Assembly (NCBI GenBank): GCA_964425195.1
Contig: CAYRLG010000003.1
Span: forward strand, 1 to 64,000
Direction: 5' to 3'
Origin: Desulfamplus sp964425195
Lineage (GTDB): Bacteria > Desulfobacterota > Desulfobacteria > Desulfobacterales > Desulfobacteraceae
Length of the DNA stretch: 64,000 nucleotides
This document shows positions 43,097 through 51,358 of this stretch, in pieces. Both the position numbers and the translations under genes were made by a program. A model generated the notes under the pieces. That model ran no database searches. It was given only the letters and a program-made list of their open reading frames with translations, and was not told the origin of the DNA. Within the stretch, counting starts at the first letter, position 1. Each line of letters begins with the position of its first letter.

Positions 43097-44578
43097 TCAG
43101 GAGGGAAACACCTTTGTGATGTTATACTTTTTGAGGAGACGATAAAATTGTGATTTGGCAACCCCAGATATCTTTATTGCCTCTGCTGTATCTCCTTGAG
43201 TAAACTCGATAAGTTCTTTTAGATAACTCTCTTCTGCCTTAGATATTGCATCTGCACGCACTGACTTTATAGATGGGATAGATTTTATGTTTGAGCTTAC
43301 TTGGTCTATCTTTTGTATAATATTGTCATTTTTTTCTATCTGTTCAAACGTAACATTATAGAGATACCTCTTATTCTCTTCTGTTTGGAGAACAGAGCGT
43401 TTAGAAGAGATACTCTTTTTTATAATATAAGCTCTAATGTCTTGGGGAAGGTGATCTGGATAGATAATCTTTTCATCAGAAGTTAAAATAATTTTTTCAA
43501 GTACATTGTTTAGTTCACGAACGTTGCCAGGCCAATTATATATCTCTATTGCCTCAAGAAACTCATCTGAGCAGCTCCTTTTCTCAAGATTGTGTTGAGT
43601 GCATATCTGTTCAATGACAAAACGAGCAATAAGTGGTATGTCTCCATGACGCTCACAGATAGGTGGAAGATATATAGGAAAGACATTGATTCTGTGAAAT
43701 AGGTCTTCACGAAAAAGTCCTCCCTTTACCATCTTTTCAATATCTCGATTTGTGGCACAAACTAATCTAAAATCAACTGGAATATGCTCTTTGCCTCCAA
43801 TAGGTCTTATTGTGCGTTCTTGAATAACTCTTAAAAATTTTTTCTGAACATCTAAGGGTAGCTCTCCTATTTCGTCTAAAAATAGAGTCCCTTTTTCTGC
43901 CTGTTGGATAAGACCCAATCGCTCTGTAACAGCTCCTGTAAATGCACCTTTAACATGTCCAAACAAAATACTCTCAATAAGGTTATCAGGAAGAACAGCA
44001 CAATCTACCACAACAAAAGGGTTATTGCTGCGTTGACTATGTCTGTGAAGCTCGTGTGCAAAAAGCTCTTTCCCTGTACCAGAAAGTCCAATAATAATTA
44101 CATTGATGTCACTCTCAGCAGCTTTTAGCATACTGTTTATAGATTTAATTACAGGTTTACTTGAGCCAATGATTGTTCCAACTACATTTTTTCTTGAAAC
44201 ACTCTCTTGATTTTTATCAACAACCATAAGTGCTCGATCAATCAACTGGCTCAATTCTGAAAGAGAAAACGGTTTTTGTACATAATCCCATGCCCCTTTC
44301 ATAAGGGCATTTTCAACAGGTTCAGTCTGATAAGAACCTGTAATCATTATAACTAAGGGGGGCGAGCGTTTTTCGACTATTGTTGGAATAAAGTCAATAC
44401 CATTGCCGTCTGGCATATAGATATCAAGAAATACGATTTCAAAACGCTCATGTTCAAGAGTATCTTTAGCTTGCTTGATACTGCTCACAGTTTTACATGA
44501 ATGTCCCTGTTTTGAAATTTGAATTGACAAAAGACGCTGAACCGCAAGCTCATCATCAATAATAAGAACATTTGCCAT
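43097..44578 (-). CDS. sigma-54-dependent response regulator (NtrC family)
   Basis: This 493-residue protein has a receiver (D52 in FLDIYMPDG, lysine in VQKPFS), an AAA+ domain with Walker A GLSGTGKE (164-171), the sigma-54 loop GAFTGA (211-216) and GTLFLDEIGELP, and a C-terminal Fis-type HTH (DTAEAIKISGVAKSQFYRLL). It activates sigma-54 promoters by ATP-driven remodelling. The Walker A has Leu where GESGTGKE is usual. A linker of about 70 residues sits between AAA+ and HTH. It follows the transglutaminase gene by 25 nt. Its target promoters were not found. Confidence 0.92.
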   Translation of the reverse strand: MANVLIIDDELAVQRLLSIQISKQGHSCKTVSSIKQAKDTLEHERFEIVFLDIYMPDGNGIDFIPTIVEKRSPPLVIMITGSYQTEPVENALMKGAWDYVQKPFSLSELSQLIDRALMVVDKNQESVSRKNVVGTIIGSSKPVIKSINSMLKAAESDINVIIIGLSGTGKELFAHELHRHSQRSNNPFVVVDCAVLPDNLIESILFGHVKGAFTGAVTERLGLIQQAEKGTLFLDEIGELPLDVQKKFLRVIQERTIRPIGGKEHIPVDFRLVCATNRDIEKMVKGGLFREDLFHRINVFPIYLPPICERHGDIPLIARFVIEQICTQHNLEKRSCSDEFLEAIEIYNWPGNVRELNNVLEKIILTSDEKIIYPDHLPQDIRAYIIKKSISSKRSVLQTEENKRYLYNVTFEQIEKNDNIIQKIDQVSSNIKSIPSIKSVRADAISKAEESYLKELIEFTQGDTAEAIKISGVAKSQFYRLLKKYNITKVFPS

Positions 44579-44603
44579 ATCAAACTATATCTCTATAAAA
44601 TTT

Positions 44604-46154
44604 TTATCTTTTGTAATCAAGAATCTCTATTTCAACCCTTCCTATTAACCCCATAATATCCAACTGCATACTCTGACTACCAGAAGAAAATGCAATATGT
44701 GTTACATCAGCCGGAATCTGGTTAAAAAGAGCATCTACAGTGATCCATCTACCTAAAAAAACAGAATTCCAGGCGTGATAATAGAAACTGCCGTTTAAAT
44801 AGACAAGACCAGCCTCAATTTTTGCGGGTATTCCTATAGCTCTACAAAAAGCTGCCAAAAGTGCTGCATGTTCGTTACAATCCCCTACCCTATTCTCTAA
44901 TGTTGATAAAGCATTTGGAATTGATAACACTGGCTGGCGTTTTATATTTTTCTGAATCCATTGAACAAGTTTCTCAACTTTTTCAAGAGGCTTCTTAGCA
45001 CTATCAATAGCTTTAAATGCAAAATTCCTGATTTTGTAATCATAAGACTGAACAAATGCATCAGACTCTTTAAAACGATTATCAATTTTCGCCAGAAGAT
45101 CTGAATTAAGTTGTTGTGGTAGTTTCTGAAGTGACTCTTTTGTAATCGTTATTACGTTACTTTGTAAAGAGTCATTAAGGTTGCTTAGTGACTGTCTTCC
45201 AAAATTTAGATCAATATCTAAATCATCAATACCTGAAATTTTTAGAGTAATCTCTGTTAGACTTTCAGGTTTATCAAGGATTTTATTGGACTTAACAGCA
45301 ACAAGAGTAGTTAGATCATCGCTCTGCTCAAGAGGTGTGCCTTCAAGTGCACCTTTTTGATCCGTCTTTATAGTAGTTATCCCTAAAAGCCCTTGCTCCT
45401 TCAAAACCTGACCCTCTTTATCAACCCATGCAAACTGTTTTGCACCTTTAAAATGTAAGGAAAGCCGTTGTGTAGCAATATTTTTACCATTAATTTCAAT
45501 TACTTCTTGCTCTTCTACTTTTACTGTAGCAGGAGCCTGTCCAAGTGTTGATGGATCAAATACAAAGAGCACCATCTCCTGCTCTCTCTCAAGTCCTGAT
45601 GCCAATGTGGCTTGAATAATACCTGATGTTAGATATGGACGATTTTCAAGGGGAATCTCTATAACTTTGGACTTTTTATCCATAAAGGTGTCAGCAGAAT
45701 CTCTATTTATCTCATCACTGCTTTTAACATACATGGTATTATCCTTTATCTCACCGATTACAGAAAAATTAAAACTACCTGAAATAATAGTAAAATCAAA
45801 ATTTTTTACTGCAAAATCCATATCTGTTGTACTTTTAGACTCAACGCGAATATTCTGAGCCATGCCCATTGTATTTATCTTCATTAAAGTTTGCTCATGA
45901 ATTCTATAGCCGTTACCCATATTTTCCAAAATACGATGAGTAAAACCTATTTTTTTGAAATTTTGGAATATATTCATCCACGACTCATCAGACTTCAAAG
46001 GCTTGTAGCTCCAGCTCACTTTATCGTTAACAGTTCTAAATGTACCTGTGTAAAACACAACTCTATAAACCATAAGTGAGCTAAAGAGCATGAGCGAGAT
46101 TAACGCACCAATCCAGAATAGTCTGTTTCTATAAAGTTTCATATTACAATTCAC
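44604..46154 (-). CDS. membrane-anchored transglutaminase-like protein
   Basis: This 516-residue protein has one N-terminal membrane helix (about 10-30), a long extracytoplasmic region and a C-terminal transglutaminase-like domain. The catalytic triad is C426 (VGDCNEHAALL), H460 (FYYHAWNSV) and D474 (WITVDALF). Such domains act as cysteine proteases or cross-linking enzymes in the periplasm. The substrate is unknown. The start overlaps the rhodanese-ferritin stop by 4 nt. Confidence 0.85.
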   Translation of the reverse strand: MNCNMKLYRNRLFWIGALISLMLFSSLMVYRVVFYTGTFRTVNDKVSWSYKPLKSDESWMNIFQNFKKIGFTHRILENMGNGYRIHEQTLMKINTMGMAQNIRVESKSTTDMDFAVKNFDFTIISGSFNFSVIGEIKDNTMYVKSSDEINRDSADTFMDKKSKVIEIPLENRPYLTSGIIQATLASGLEREQEMVLFVFDPSTLGQAPATVKVEEQEVIEINGKNIATQRLSLHFKGAKQFAWVDKEGQVLKEQGLLGITTIKTDQKGALEGTPLEQSDDLTTLVAVKSNKILDKPESLTEITLKISGIDDLDIDLNFGRQSLSNLNDSLQSNVITITKESLQKLPQQLNSDLLAKIDNRFKESDAFVQSYDYKIRNFAFKAIDSAKKPLEKVEKLVQWIQKNIKRQPVLSIPNALSTLENRVGDCNEHAALLAAFCRAIGIPAKIEAGLVYLNGSFYYHAWNSVFLGRWITVDALFNQIPADVTHIAFSSGSQSMQLDIMGLIGRVEIEILDYKR

Positions 46155-46981
46155 ACAAAACTCTGCTCAAGAGCTTTAACAAGAGTATTCATGTGTGCTT
46201 TTTCTGCTTGAGCCAAAGAGTAAAAAGCCTCTTTTATAGAGTCCTCTTCTGCCCGTTCAGACATAACTCTGTAAAGATCAAAAGCCCTGTACTCCATTGA
46301 GATGGCTGTCTCAAGGATATCAACTGTCTGCTGCTTGGTTCTCTTCTCTATTAGTTTTATTATCTCTTCAAAAGTAGCACCACCTTCAAGAATATCACCC
46401 TTAAGGTTCTCATAGATCTCTTCAAATGGCTCTGTGTCAATAACGATTTTCTTTAAATGGGAATAGATAAGTCTTGCATGTCCAAGTTCGCCATCTTTTA
46501 CACTTTTCATCACTTCACTTATATTATTGTTTGTATTAGATGCTCTGTCTGAGAAAAATTTTTTAAGCACATACTCATAAAATCTACAAGCTCCCTTCTC
46601 AAGATTGATAGCATCTATAAGTAGTTGATCTACACTCTTATTTAAATTAAAAGTTTTAAACGAAGGCACTCCTTCAACAGTGAATCCATTCCAGCTAAGT
46701 ATTCCACCTTCAAGTGTATATATCTCTTTTCCAGCTTCATTGAAAAAATCTGCTGTTAAAGCAGCAGCTTTAGAGCGAATACCACTTCTACAATAAAATA
46801 TAATATTTTTTTCAGGCAGCTCTTCTACCTGCTCTTCAAACTCATTTAAAGGAAGAAGTATAGAGCCAGCAATATGTGACTGTTCATATTCAGAAGGTTG
46901 TCTAACATCAATAAGAAGATAGCTCTTCTCATGCTCTTTTTCTCTATATTTACGCAACTCCTCAGCAGTCATTATTTTCAT
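46151..46981 (-). CDS. rhodanese domain fused to ferritin-like domain
   Basis: ATG at 46981 is chosen because AGGTGA lies 5 nt upstream; a GTG at 46990 falls within that site. The product is about 276 residues. The rhodanese domain (about 1-100) has the active-site loop with C64 (FYCRSGIRS). The C-terminal half (about 118-275) is ferritin-like, with paired carboxylates in EKGACRFYEY, DGELGHARLI, SMEYRAFDLY and AEKAHMNTL. It may combine sulfur transfer with a di-iron centre in oxidative or sulfide defence. The pair of functions is known in anaerobes. Confidence 0.87.
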   Translation of the reverse strand: MKIMTAEELRKYREKEHEKSYLLIDVRQPSEYEQSHIAGSILLPLNEFEEQVEELPEKNIIFYCRSGIRSKAAALTADFFNEAGKEIYTLEGGILSWNGFTVEGVPSFKTFNLNKSVDQLLIDAINLEKGACRFYEYVLKKFFSDRASNTNNNISEVMKSVKDGELGHARLIYSHLKKIVIDTEPFEEIYENLKGDILEGGATFEEIIKLIEKRTKQQTVDILETAISMEYRAFDLYRVMSERAEEDSIKEAFYSLAQAEKAHMNTLVKALEQSFV

Positions 46982-47072
46982 ACCAATCACCTATAAATAA
47001 CCTAATAATGGATAATAAAAAGAAACTTGCTCACGCACCTCTCTTATTATCTCTTTCCAGAGGTAAAAAACT

Positions 47073-47930
47073 CTATCTAAGAATATCTTCCATAACTTCA
47101 TAATGATCAAATGGAGGCATAATGCAAGCACCTCTAAAAAATTCGTTTGCTATTGCAACCATCTCTCTTGCATTCTCTATCCCTTCTGCAATAGGGTCTT
47201 TTGTACGGCTCATCTTTTCTCTTAACCTCTCGGGCACAGAAATACCAGCAACACGATTATGCAAAAATTCAGCATGGTTAAAAGTTCTTAAAGGGAGAAT
47301 TCCCATAATAATTGGAATCTCTATATGTCCTGTTGAAATTGATATTGTTCTTGCCATATCTCTGTCATAAATTGGCTGAGTAACAACAAAAGAGGTACCA
47401 GCAGCCACCTTTTTTTCAAGCCGTTCAATCTCTTTTTCTAAACCATTAATTTCAGGGCGAAAATCAAGGACAGCACCGGTTATCATATTTGAACTATTAG
47501 CCAGTTCAATTAGCTGAAACACATCTATATCCTTGACATCTGAAGTGAGTTTACGCTCTTCAAGTGACACAAAGTCCCCTGTTACAGCAAGAACATGATT
47601 AACTCCAAGTGCTCCTGCACCCCAAAAGGTCGATTGAAGACTTATTCGATTATTGTCCCTTGTGGTACAGTGCATAATCGCAAATTTACCCGTCTTCTGC
47701 TGGATAAGTGAGCAAAGTGCCATTGCAGACATACGAGGCTTTGCAACTGGATTAGATGCAACACTAAATCCTGTTATAGGCAGCTCTTTAAGCAAATCTA
47801 AGGCAGAAAGAGTCTCAGAAGGATCAGCCCCATGAGGTGGAACAACCTCTACTGTGATTACAAAGTTTTCAAGGTTAATAGGTGAAACTGAGGCAGAACC
47901 GCTGTTGCAAAAAATGCTACTTTCTTTCAT
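47073..47930 (-). CDS. metF: methylenetetrahydrofolate reductase-like protein
   Basis: This 285-residue TIM-barrel flavoprotein has ITVEVVPPHGAD near the start, HCTTRDNNRISLQ, HVLAVTGD, FVVTQPIYD and IPIIMGILPLRT, all typical of MetF. It reduces 5,10-methylene-THF to 5-methyl-THF for methionine synthesis or, in anaerobes, for the methyl branch of the Wood-Ljungdahl pathway. The length is that of bacterial MetF. No partner MetV gene (zinc-binding partner) is seen beside it. It begins the second minus-strand group. Confidence 0.88.
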   Translation of the reverse strand: MKESSIFCNSGSASVSPINLENFVITVEVVPPHGADPSETLSALDLLKELPITGFSVASNPVAKPRMSAMALCSLIQQKTGKFAIMHCTTRDNNRISLQSTFWGAGALGVNHVLAVTGDFVSLEERKLTSDVKDIDVFQLIELANSSNMITGAVLDFRPEINGLEKEIERLEKKVAAGTSFVVTQPIYDRDMARTISISTGHIEIPIIMGILPLRTFNHAEFLHNRVAGISVPERLREKMSRTKDPIAEGIENAREMVAIANEFFRGACIMPPFDHYEVMEDILR

Positions 47931-48208
47931 AATACGAAAGCCTCCTATTAAGAATCATTTATTTAATTGAGTTTATAAGTTCCGTTCTTCTACTCTCTTT
48001 TGCCAACTATGTAAGTGTTATTTTAATATGAATTATTATCTGATTTCAGTAAAGTGTTTTCATACCATCTTATGATGATTAATAGATTATTATAATTGAT
48101 AGATTAAAAAATATTTTGATGTTAAAATCGTTTTTAAGTTAAAATAGGAATGGTTAAATAACAAGATGTAATGTGTAAAGTTATACTTAAAAAATTTGGA
48201 GCTGTATA

Positions 48209-48697
48209 ATGTTAAAAACCCAAAAAGAGCTGTTAGATATATTATCAACAATTGGCGTAACATATAAAAATCACGAACATCCACCTGTCTATACTGTCGA
48301 AGAAGCAGACCTTTACCATGAAGGTATTGAAGGAGTTCACAGTAAAAATCTCTTTTTCAAAGACAAAAAAAATAACCTATTTTTAGTAGTTACTCTATCT
48401 GATAAACAGATTAATATAAAAGATGTAGCAAAAAAAATTGATGCTAAAAGTCCATCCTTTGGTAAACCAGAACTTCTTGAAGAGGTTATGGGGGTAACGC
48501 CGGGGTCTGTAACGCCATTTGCAGTTATTAACATAAAAAATCACGATGTTAAAATCGTTTTAGATGAAGAGATGATGGAACATACTCTTCTTAACTTTCA
48601 CCCTTTAGTTAATACTGCGACTACAACTATCACATCAGATGATCTGCTCAAATTTATGGATTATTGTGATAAACAACCCCAAATTATAAGGCTTTAA
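48209..48697 (+). CDS. YbaK/ProX-type aminoacyl-tRNA deacylase
   Basis: This 162-residue protein is a YbaK/EbsC-fold domain: YKNHEHPPVYTVEEA, GVHSKNLFFKDKK, LVVTLSDKQINIKDVAKKI, GVTPGSVTPFAVIN and FHPLVNTATTTI match the ProX/PrdX group, which clears Ala or Pro mischarged on tRNA-Pro. The conserved lysine lies in SKNLFFKDKK. GGAG precedes the ATG. It stands alone, divergent from metF. Confidence 0.88.
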   Translation: MLKTQKELLDILSTIGVTYKNHEHPPVYTVEEADLYHEGIEGVHSKNLFFKDKKNNLFLVVTLSDKQINIKDVAKKIDAKSPSFGKPELLEEVMGVTPGSVTPFAVINIKNHDVKIVLDEEMMEHTLLNFHPLVNTATTTITSDDLLKFMDYCDKQPQIIRL

Positions 48698-48785
48698 GCA
48701 GTTATAAATTTATATAATTGTTCATAAATATTAGAAGAATAAAGCACTTCATAGCTATTTTTTTTAATAAAAAGGAGGGAACAGC

Positions 48786-49436
48786 ATGACCGAAAAAGTG
48801 ATTCAGTCAACAGATGAAATACTCATTATTCTATGTAAATCGGTTCAAAAAGTTTTGATCAAAGCATCAGGTGAAGAGGTATCTTTTTCTCCCATAGTAC
48901 AAAAAATAAGTAAAACATGCTTAAAACCTGATATTAGCTGTTTCACCATATTTGAAGGAGGGTTATCTGGACTTCTTGTAATGAATTTTACAGCAGAAGC
49001 AGCAATGGAGATTTATACAAGTTATATGATAAATATGGGAATGCCTAAGGAGGAGCTATCTATTTTGCACACATCAGATGATGTTGCAAATATTTTAGGT
49101 GAACTTATGAGCCAGACGATGGGACGATTTCAGACTGAATTAAGACAAGAGCTTCAGGTATCTATAAAGCTGAGTCTTCCTAAAATGCTTGTTATTAATA
49201 AAGATGTTGTAATCTCAATTGACACAAAAATTGAGACCCCTCAATTTAGAAGAGTTTCGTTTGAAACTGAAAATCATCGTCCATTTTTCCTTGAACTTGG
49301 TATTGAAAAAACAGAATTTGAGACTCTTTTCCCATTTGAAAAAGAGAAGGAAGAGGATATAGACGATATTCTTATTGCTGCACAAAATAAAAAGCGATTG
49401 ACAGAGAAGATGAATAGAGAATCTGCTTTTAAATAA
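48786..49436 (+). CDS. DUF3334-type protein, possibly CheX/CheC-like
   Basis: This 216-residue protein fits what I recall of the DUF3334 family (TEDEILxxLCxSV start, CLKPDISCFTIFEGGLSGLLVMNF, SYMINMGMPKEELS). The helix DDVANILGELMSQTMGRFQ resembles the CheX/CheC phosphatase helix with its ExxNxxxG pattern; here the sequence is ELMSQTMG, with Ser in place of Asn. It could dephosphorylate a CheY or bind signalling partners. AGGAGG precedes the ATG. It lies outside the chemosensory run. The link is inference. Confidence 0.65.
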   Translation: MTEKVIQSTDEILIILCKSVQKVLIKASGEEVSFSPIVQKISKTCLKPDISCFTIFEGGLSGLLVMNFTAEAAMEIYTSYMINMGMPKEELSILHTSDDVANILGELMSQTMGRFQTELRQELQVSIKLSLPKMLVINKDVVISIDTKIETPQFRRVSFETENHRPFFLELGIEKTEFETLFPFEKEKEEDIDDILIAAQNKKRLTEKMNRESAFK

Positions 49437-49518
49437 TAACTGATAGTTTTATATGGATTATTGCTTATATTTTACCCGATCTTAGGTTCTCTATCTGGAA
49501 TATGATATGATATTAAAC

Positions 49519-49548
49519 TGTAGAGACGCATGACCGTACGTCTCTATA
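49519..49548. repeat. TAGAGACG hairpin between convergent genes
   Basis: TGTAGAGACG and CGTCTCTATA form an imperfect 10-bp stem with TAGAGACG/CGTCTCTA perfect, between the DUF3334 and purB stops. It may be a two-way terminator, but there is no long U-tract. A related GTAGAGAC hairpin is at 59076-59103. Confidence 0.6.
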
Positions 49549-49580
49549 GTTACCTTATTTGTTGATTAATAGAGCATTTA

Positions 49581-51008
49581 TCAAGATTTTATGGTTGAAA
49601 AATAGCGTTCCACAAGTTTCTCTGCAAGCCCTGTATAATCTGCTGGAGTCAGGTGTTTCATCTTCCCTTTAAATTCAAACGGAACCTTATCAAGACTATT
49701 TACAAACATCTCAAGCTCCTGCTTTCCAATCTTTTGCCCTCGTGTAAGCTCTTTTAATCTCTCATAAGGGTTATCCTCTCCATAAACTCTCATGGCTGTC
49801 TGAAACGGCTCTGCTAAAAGCTCAAGATTTGTATCCAAATCGTGAGCCATTACATCTTTATCAATAGCAAGTTTACTAAGACCTTTGATGCTATTTTTAA
49901 TACCAATCAGATAGTAGCCAAAAGCAGAACCAAGACTTCTCAAAACAGTACTATCACTCAAATCTCTTTGAAAACGTGATTTTTGTAACTTAACTGCAAG
50001 ATGCTCCATTATTGAGATTGAGATCCCCATATTTCCTTCACTGTTTTCAAAATCAATGGGATTAACCTTATGAGGCATAGTGGAAGAACCGGTCTCCCCT
50101 TTTTTAAGCCGCTGACGGAAATAACCAAGAGAGATATAACCCCACATATCTCTATCAAAATCCACTGTAATAGCCGCAGACCTTACCATTGCATGGAGGA
50201 TAAATGATAGGTGAGCATTTGGGCTGATTTGGGTTGTAAATAGAAGCGGTTTAAGATCAAGATATTTTTTAAGAAATCTCGTGCCAGCCTCAATCCAGTC
50301 AATTTGAGGAAATACAAAGAAATGTGCATTGTAGTTGCCTGTTGCACCATTGATCTTTGCCTCTACTGACACCTCTTTTAAGATATCAAGCTCGCGGCGA
50401 AGACGCCATGCAAAGTTCACAAACTCTTTGCCCGCTGTTGTTGGAGTAGCAGGTTGTCCGTGAGTTCTTCCCATCATTGGAATAGATTTATACTCAAGAG
50501 CTTTTTCTTCAATTTTTTCAGCTAACTCGGAAAGATACTTTACAACAACATCCTTGCCACTCTTTACCATAAGTGCATAAGATATATTGTTTATATCATC
50601 TGAGGTGCAGGCAAAATGTACCCACTCCATAATATTATACAATCCAAGTTCAACTAATTTATCTTTTATGAAATACTCCACAGCCTTTACATCATGGTTT
50701 GTTCTCTTTTCTATCTCTTTTATTTTCTGTGCGTCAGAAGCACTAAAATTTTCTAAAATAGATTGAATCTTACTACTCATTTCGCTTTTATTTAGCTCTA
50801 ATTTATCTTTTACAGATGGCTCTTCTCCTGTTAAACCAGATGATAATGCCGCCAATTTTAAATCATCAATGATAAATTTGAGCCACTCAATCTCTACATA
50901 AACTCTATGGCGGATCAGACCATATTCAGAAAAAATATCTTTAAGCTCTGTAGTCATTTTGTCATATCTGCCATCAAGTGCAGACAGTGCTTTTAAAGAA
51001 GATTCCAT
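49581..51008 (-). CDS. purB: adenylosuccinate lyase
   Basis: PurB catalyses two fumarate-releasing steps in purine synthesis: SAICAR to AICAR and adenylosuccinate to AMP. The 475-residue protein has the superfamily signature GSSTMPHKVNP, HFACTSDDINN, MMGRTHGQPATP and INGATGNYNAHF. ALSALDGRY near the start marks it as the E. coli-type, not the shorter form. It stands alone between the convergent DUF3334 gene and a divergent hybrid kinase. Confidence 0.95.
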   Translation of the reverse strand: MESSLKALSALDGRYDKMTTELKDIFSEYGLIRHRVYVEIEWLKFIIDDLKLAALSSGLTGEEPSVKDKLELNKSEMSSKIQSILENFSASDAQKIKEIEKRTNHDVKAVEYFIKDKLVELGLYNIMEWVHFACTSDDINNISYALMVKSGKDVVVKYLSELAEKIEEKALEYKSIPMMGRTHGQPATPTTAGKEFVNFAWRLRRELDILKEVSVEAKINGATGNYNAHFFVFPQIDWIEAGTRFLKKYLDLKPLLFTTQISPNAHLSFILHAMVRSAAITVDFDRDMWGYISLGYFRQRLKKGETGSSTMPHKVNPIDFENSEGNMGISISIMEHLAVKLQKSRFQRDLSDSTVLRSLGSAFGYYLIGIKNSIKGLSKLAIDKDVMAHDLDTNLELLAEPFQTAMRVYGEDNPYERLKELTRGQKIGKQELEMFVNSLDKVPFEFKGKMKHLTPADYTGLAEKLVERYFSTIKS

Positions 51009-51121
51009 CTTTAATCAATTCCTTTCCATATCCTTAAAAGTAAACAAGTTTTTATAAATTTTGCCTTAAATATTTATAGGTTAGTTTGTTGCCAAACTTA
51101 AATTACTACAATTAATCATAA

Positions 51122-51158
51122 GTAGTAGAGGTGAAGCATGCTTCACCCGTACTACTAC
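51122..51158. repeat. nested palindrome upstream of purB and the hybrid kinase
   Basis: A perfect 18-nt palindrome GGTGAAGCATGCTTCACC (51130-51147) is flanked by GTAGTAG (51122-51128) and CTACTAC (51152-51158). The full element can fold into one long hairpin. It lies in the 350-nt divergent gap 51009-51358 and may be a repeated extragenic element or a regulator site. The rest of the gap is AT-rich, with only the direct repeat noted at 51290. Confidence 0.75.
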
Positions 51159-51289
51159 AATAATAAAGATCAATTTATTCCTGCTTTGAGTATAAACATA
51201 ATTTATCAGAAAATATTTGACAAAAATAGCCATTATCTAATAATACTTTAAACTAATAATGCCACGATTTTTAAGATACCTCATCTTTT

Positions 51290-51312
51290 ATCATGTCTAA
51301 CATCATGTCTAA
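51290..51312. promoter_or_regulatory. direct repeat upstream of hybrid kinase
   Basis: ATCATGTCTAA occurs twice, at 51290-51300 and 51302-51312, with a 12-nt period and 47-69 nt before the kinase start. Direct repeats near one helical turn apart can bind an activator. The role is unproven. Confidence 0.35.
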
Positions 51313-51358
51313 TTTTACTTTATTAAACCGAGTAATTTTTTAATAAAGGACCCAAAAA

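Noticed and set aside
48090..48284. 64-codon minus-strand frame overlapping the YbaK start
   Set aside because: Hydrophobic Leu/Phe/Tyr-rich translation of AT-rich DNA, overlapping the real gene and its ribosome site.
48118..48563. GATGTTAAAATCGTTTT found at about 48118 and 48547
   Set aside because: Only two copies, one inside the YbaK coding region; likely chance in AT-rich DNA.
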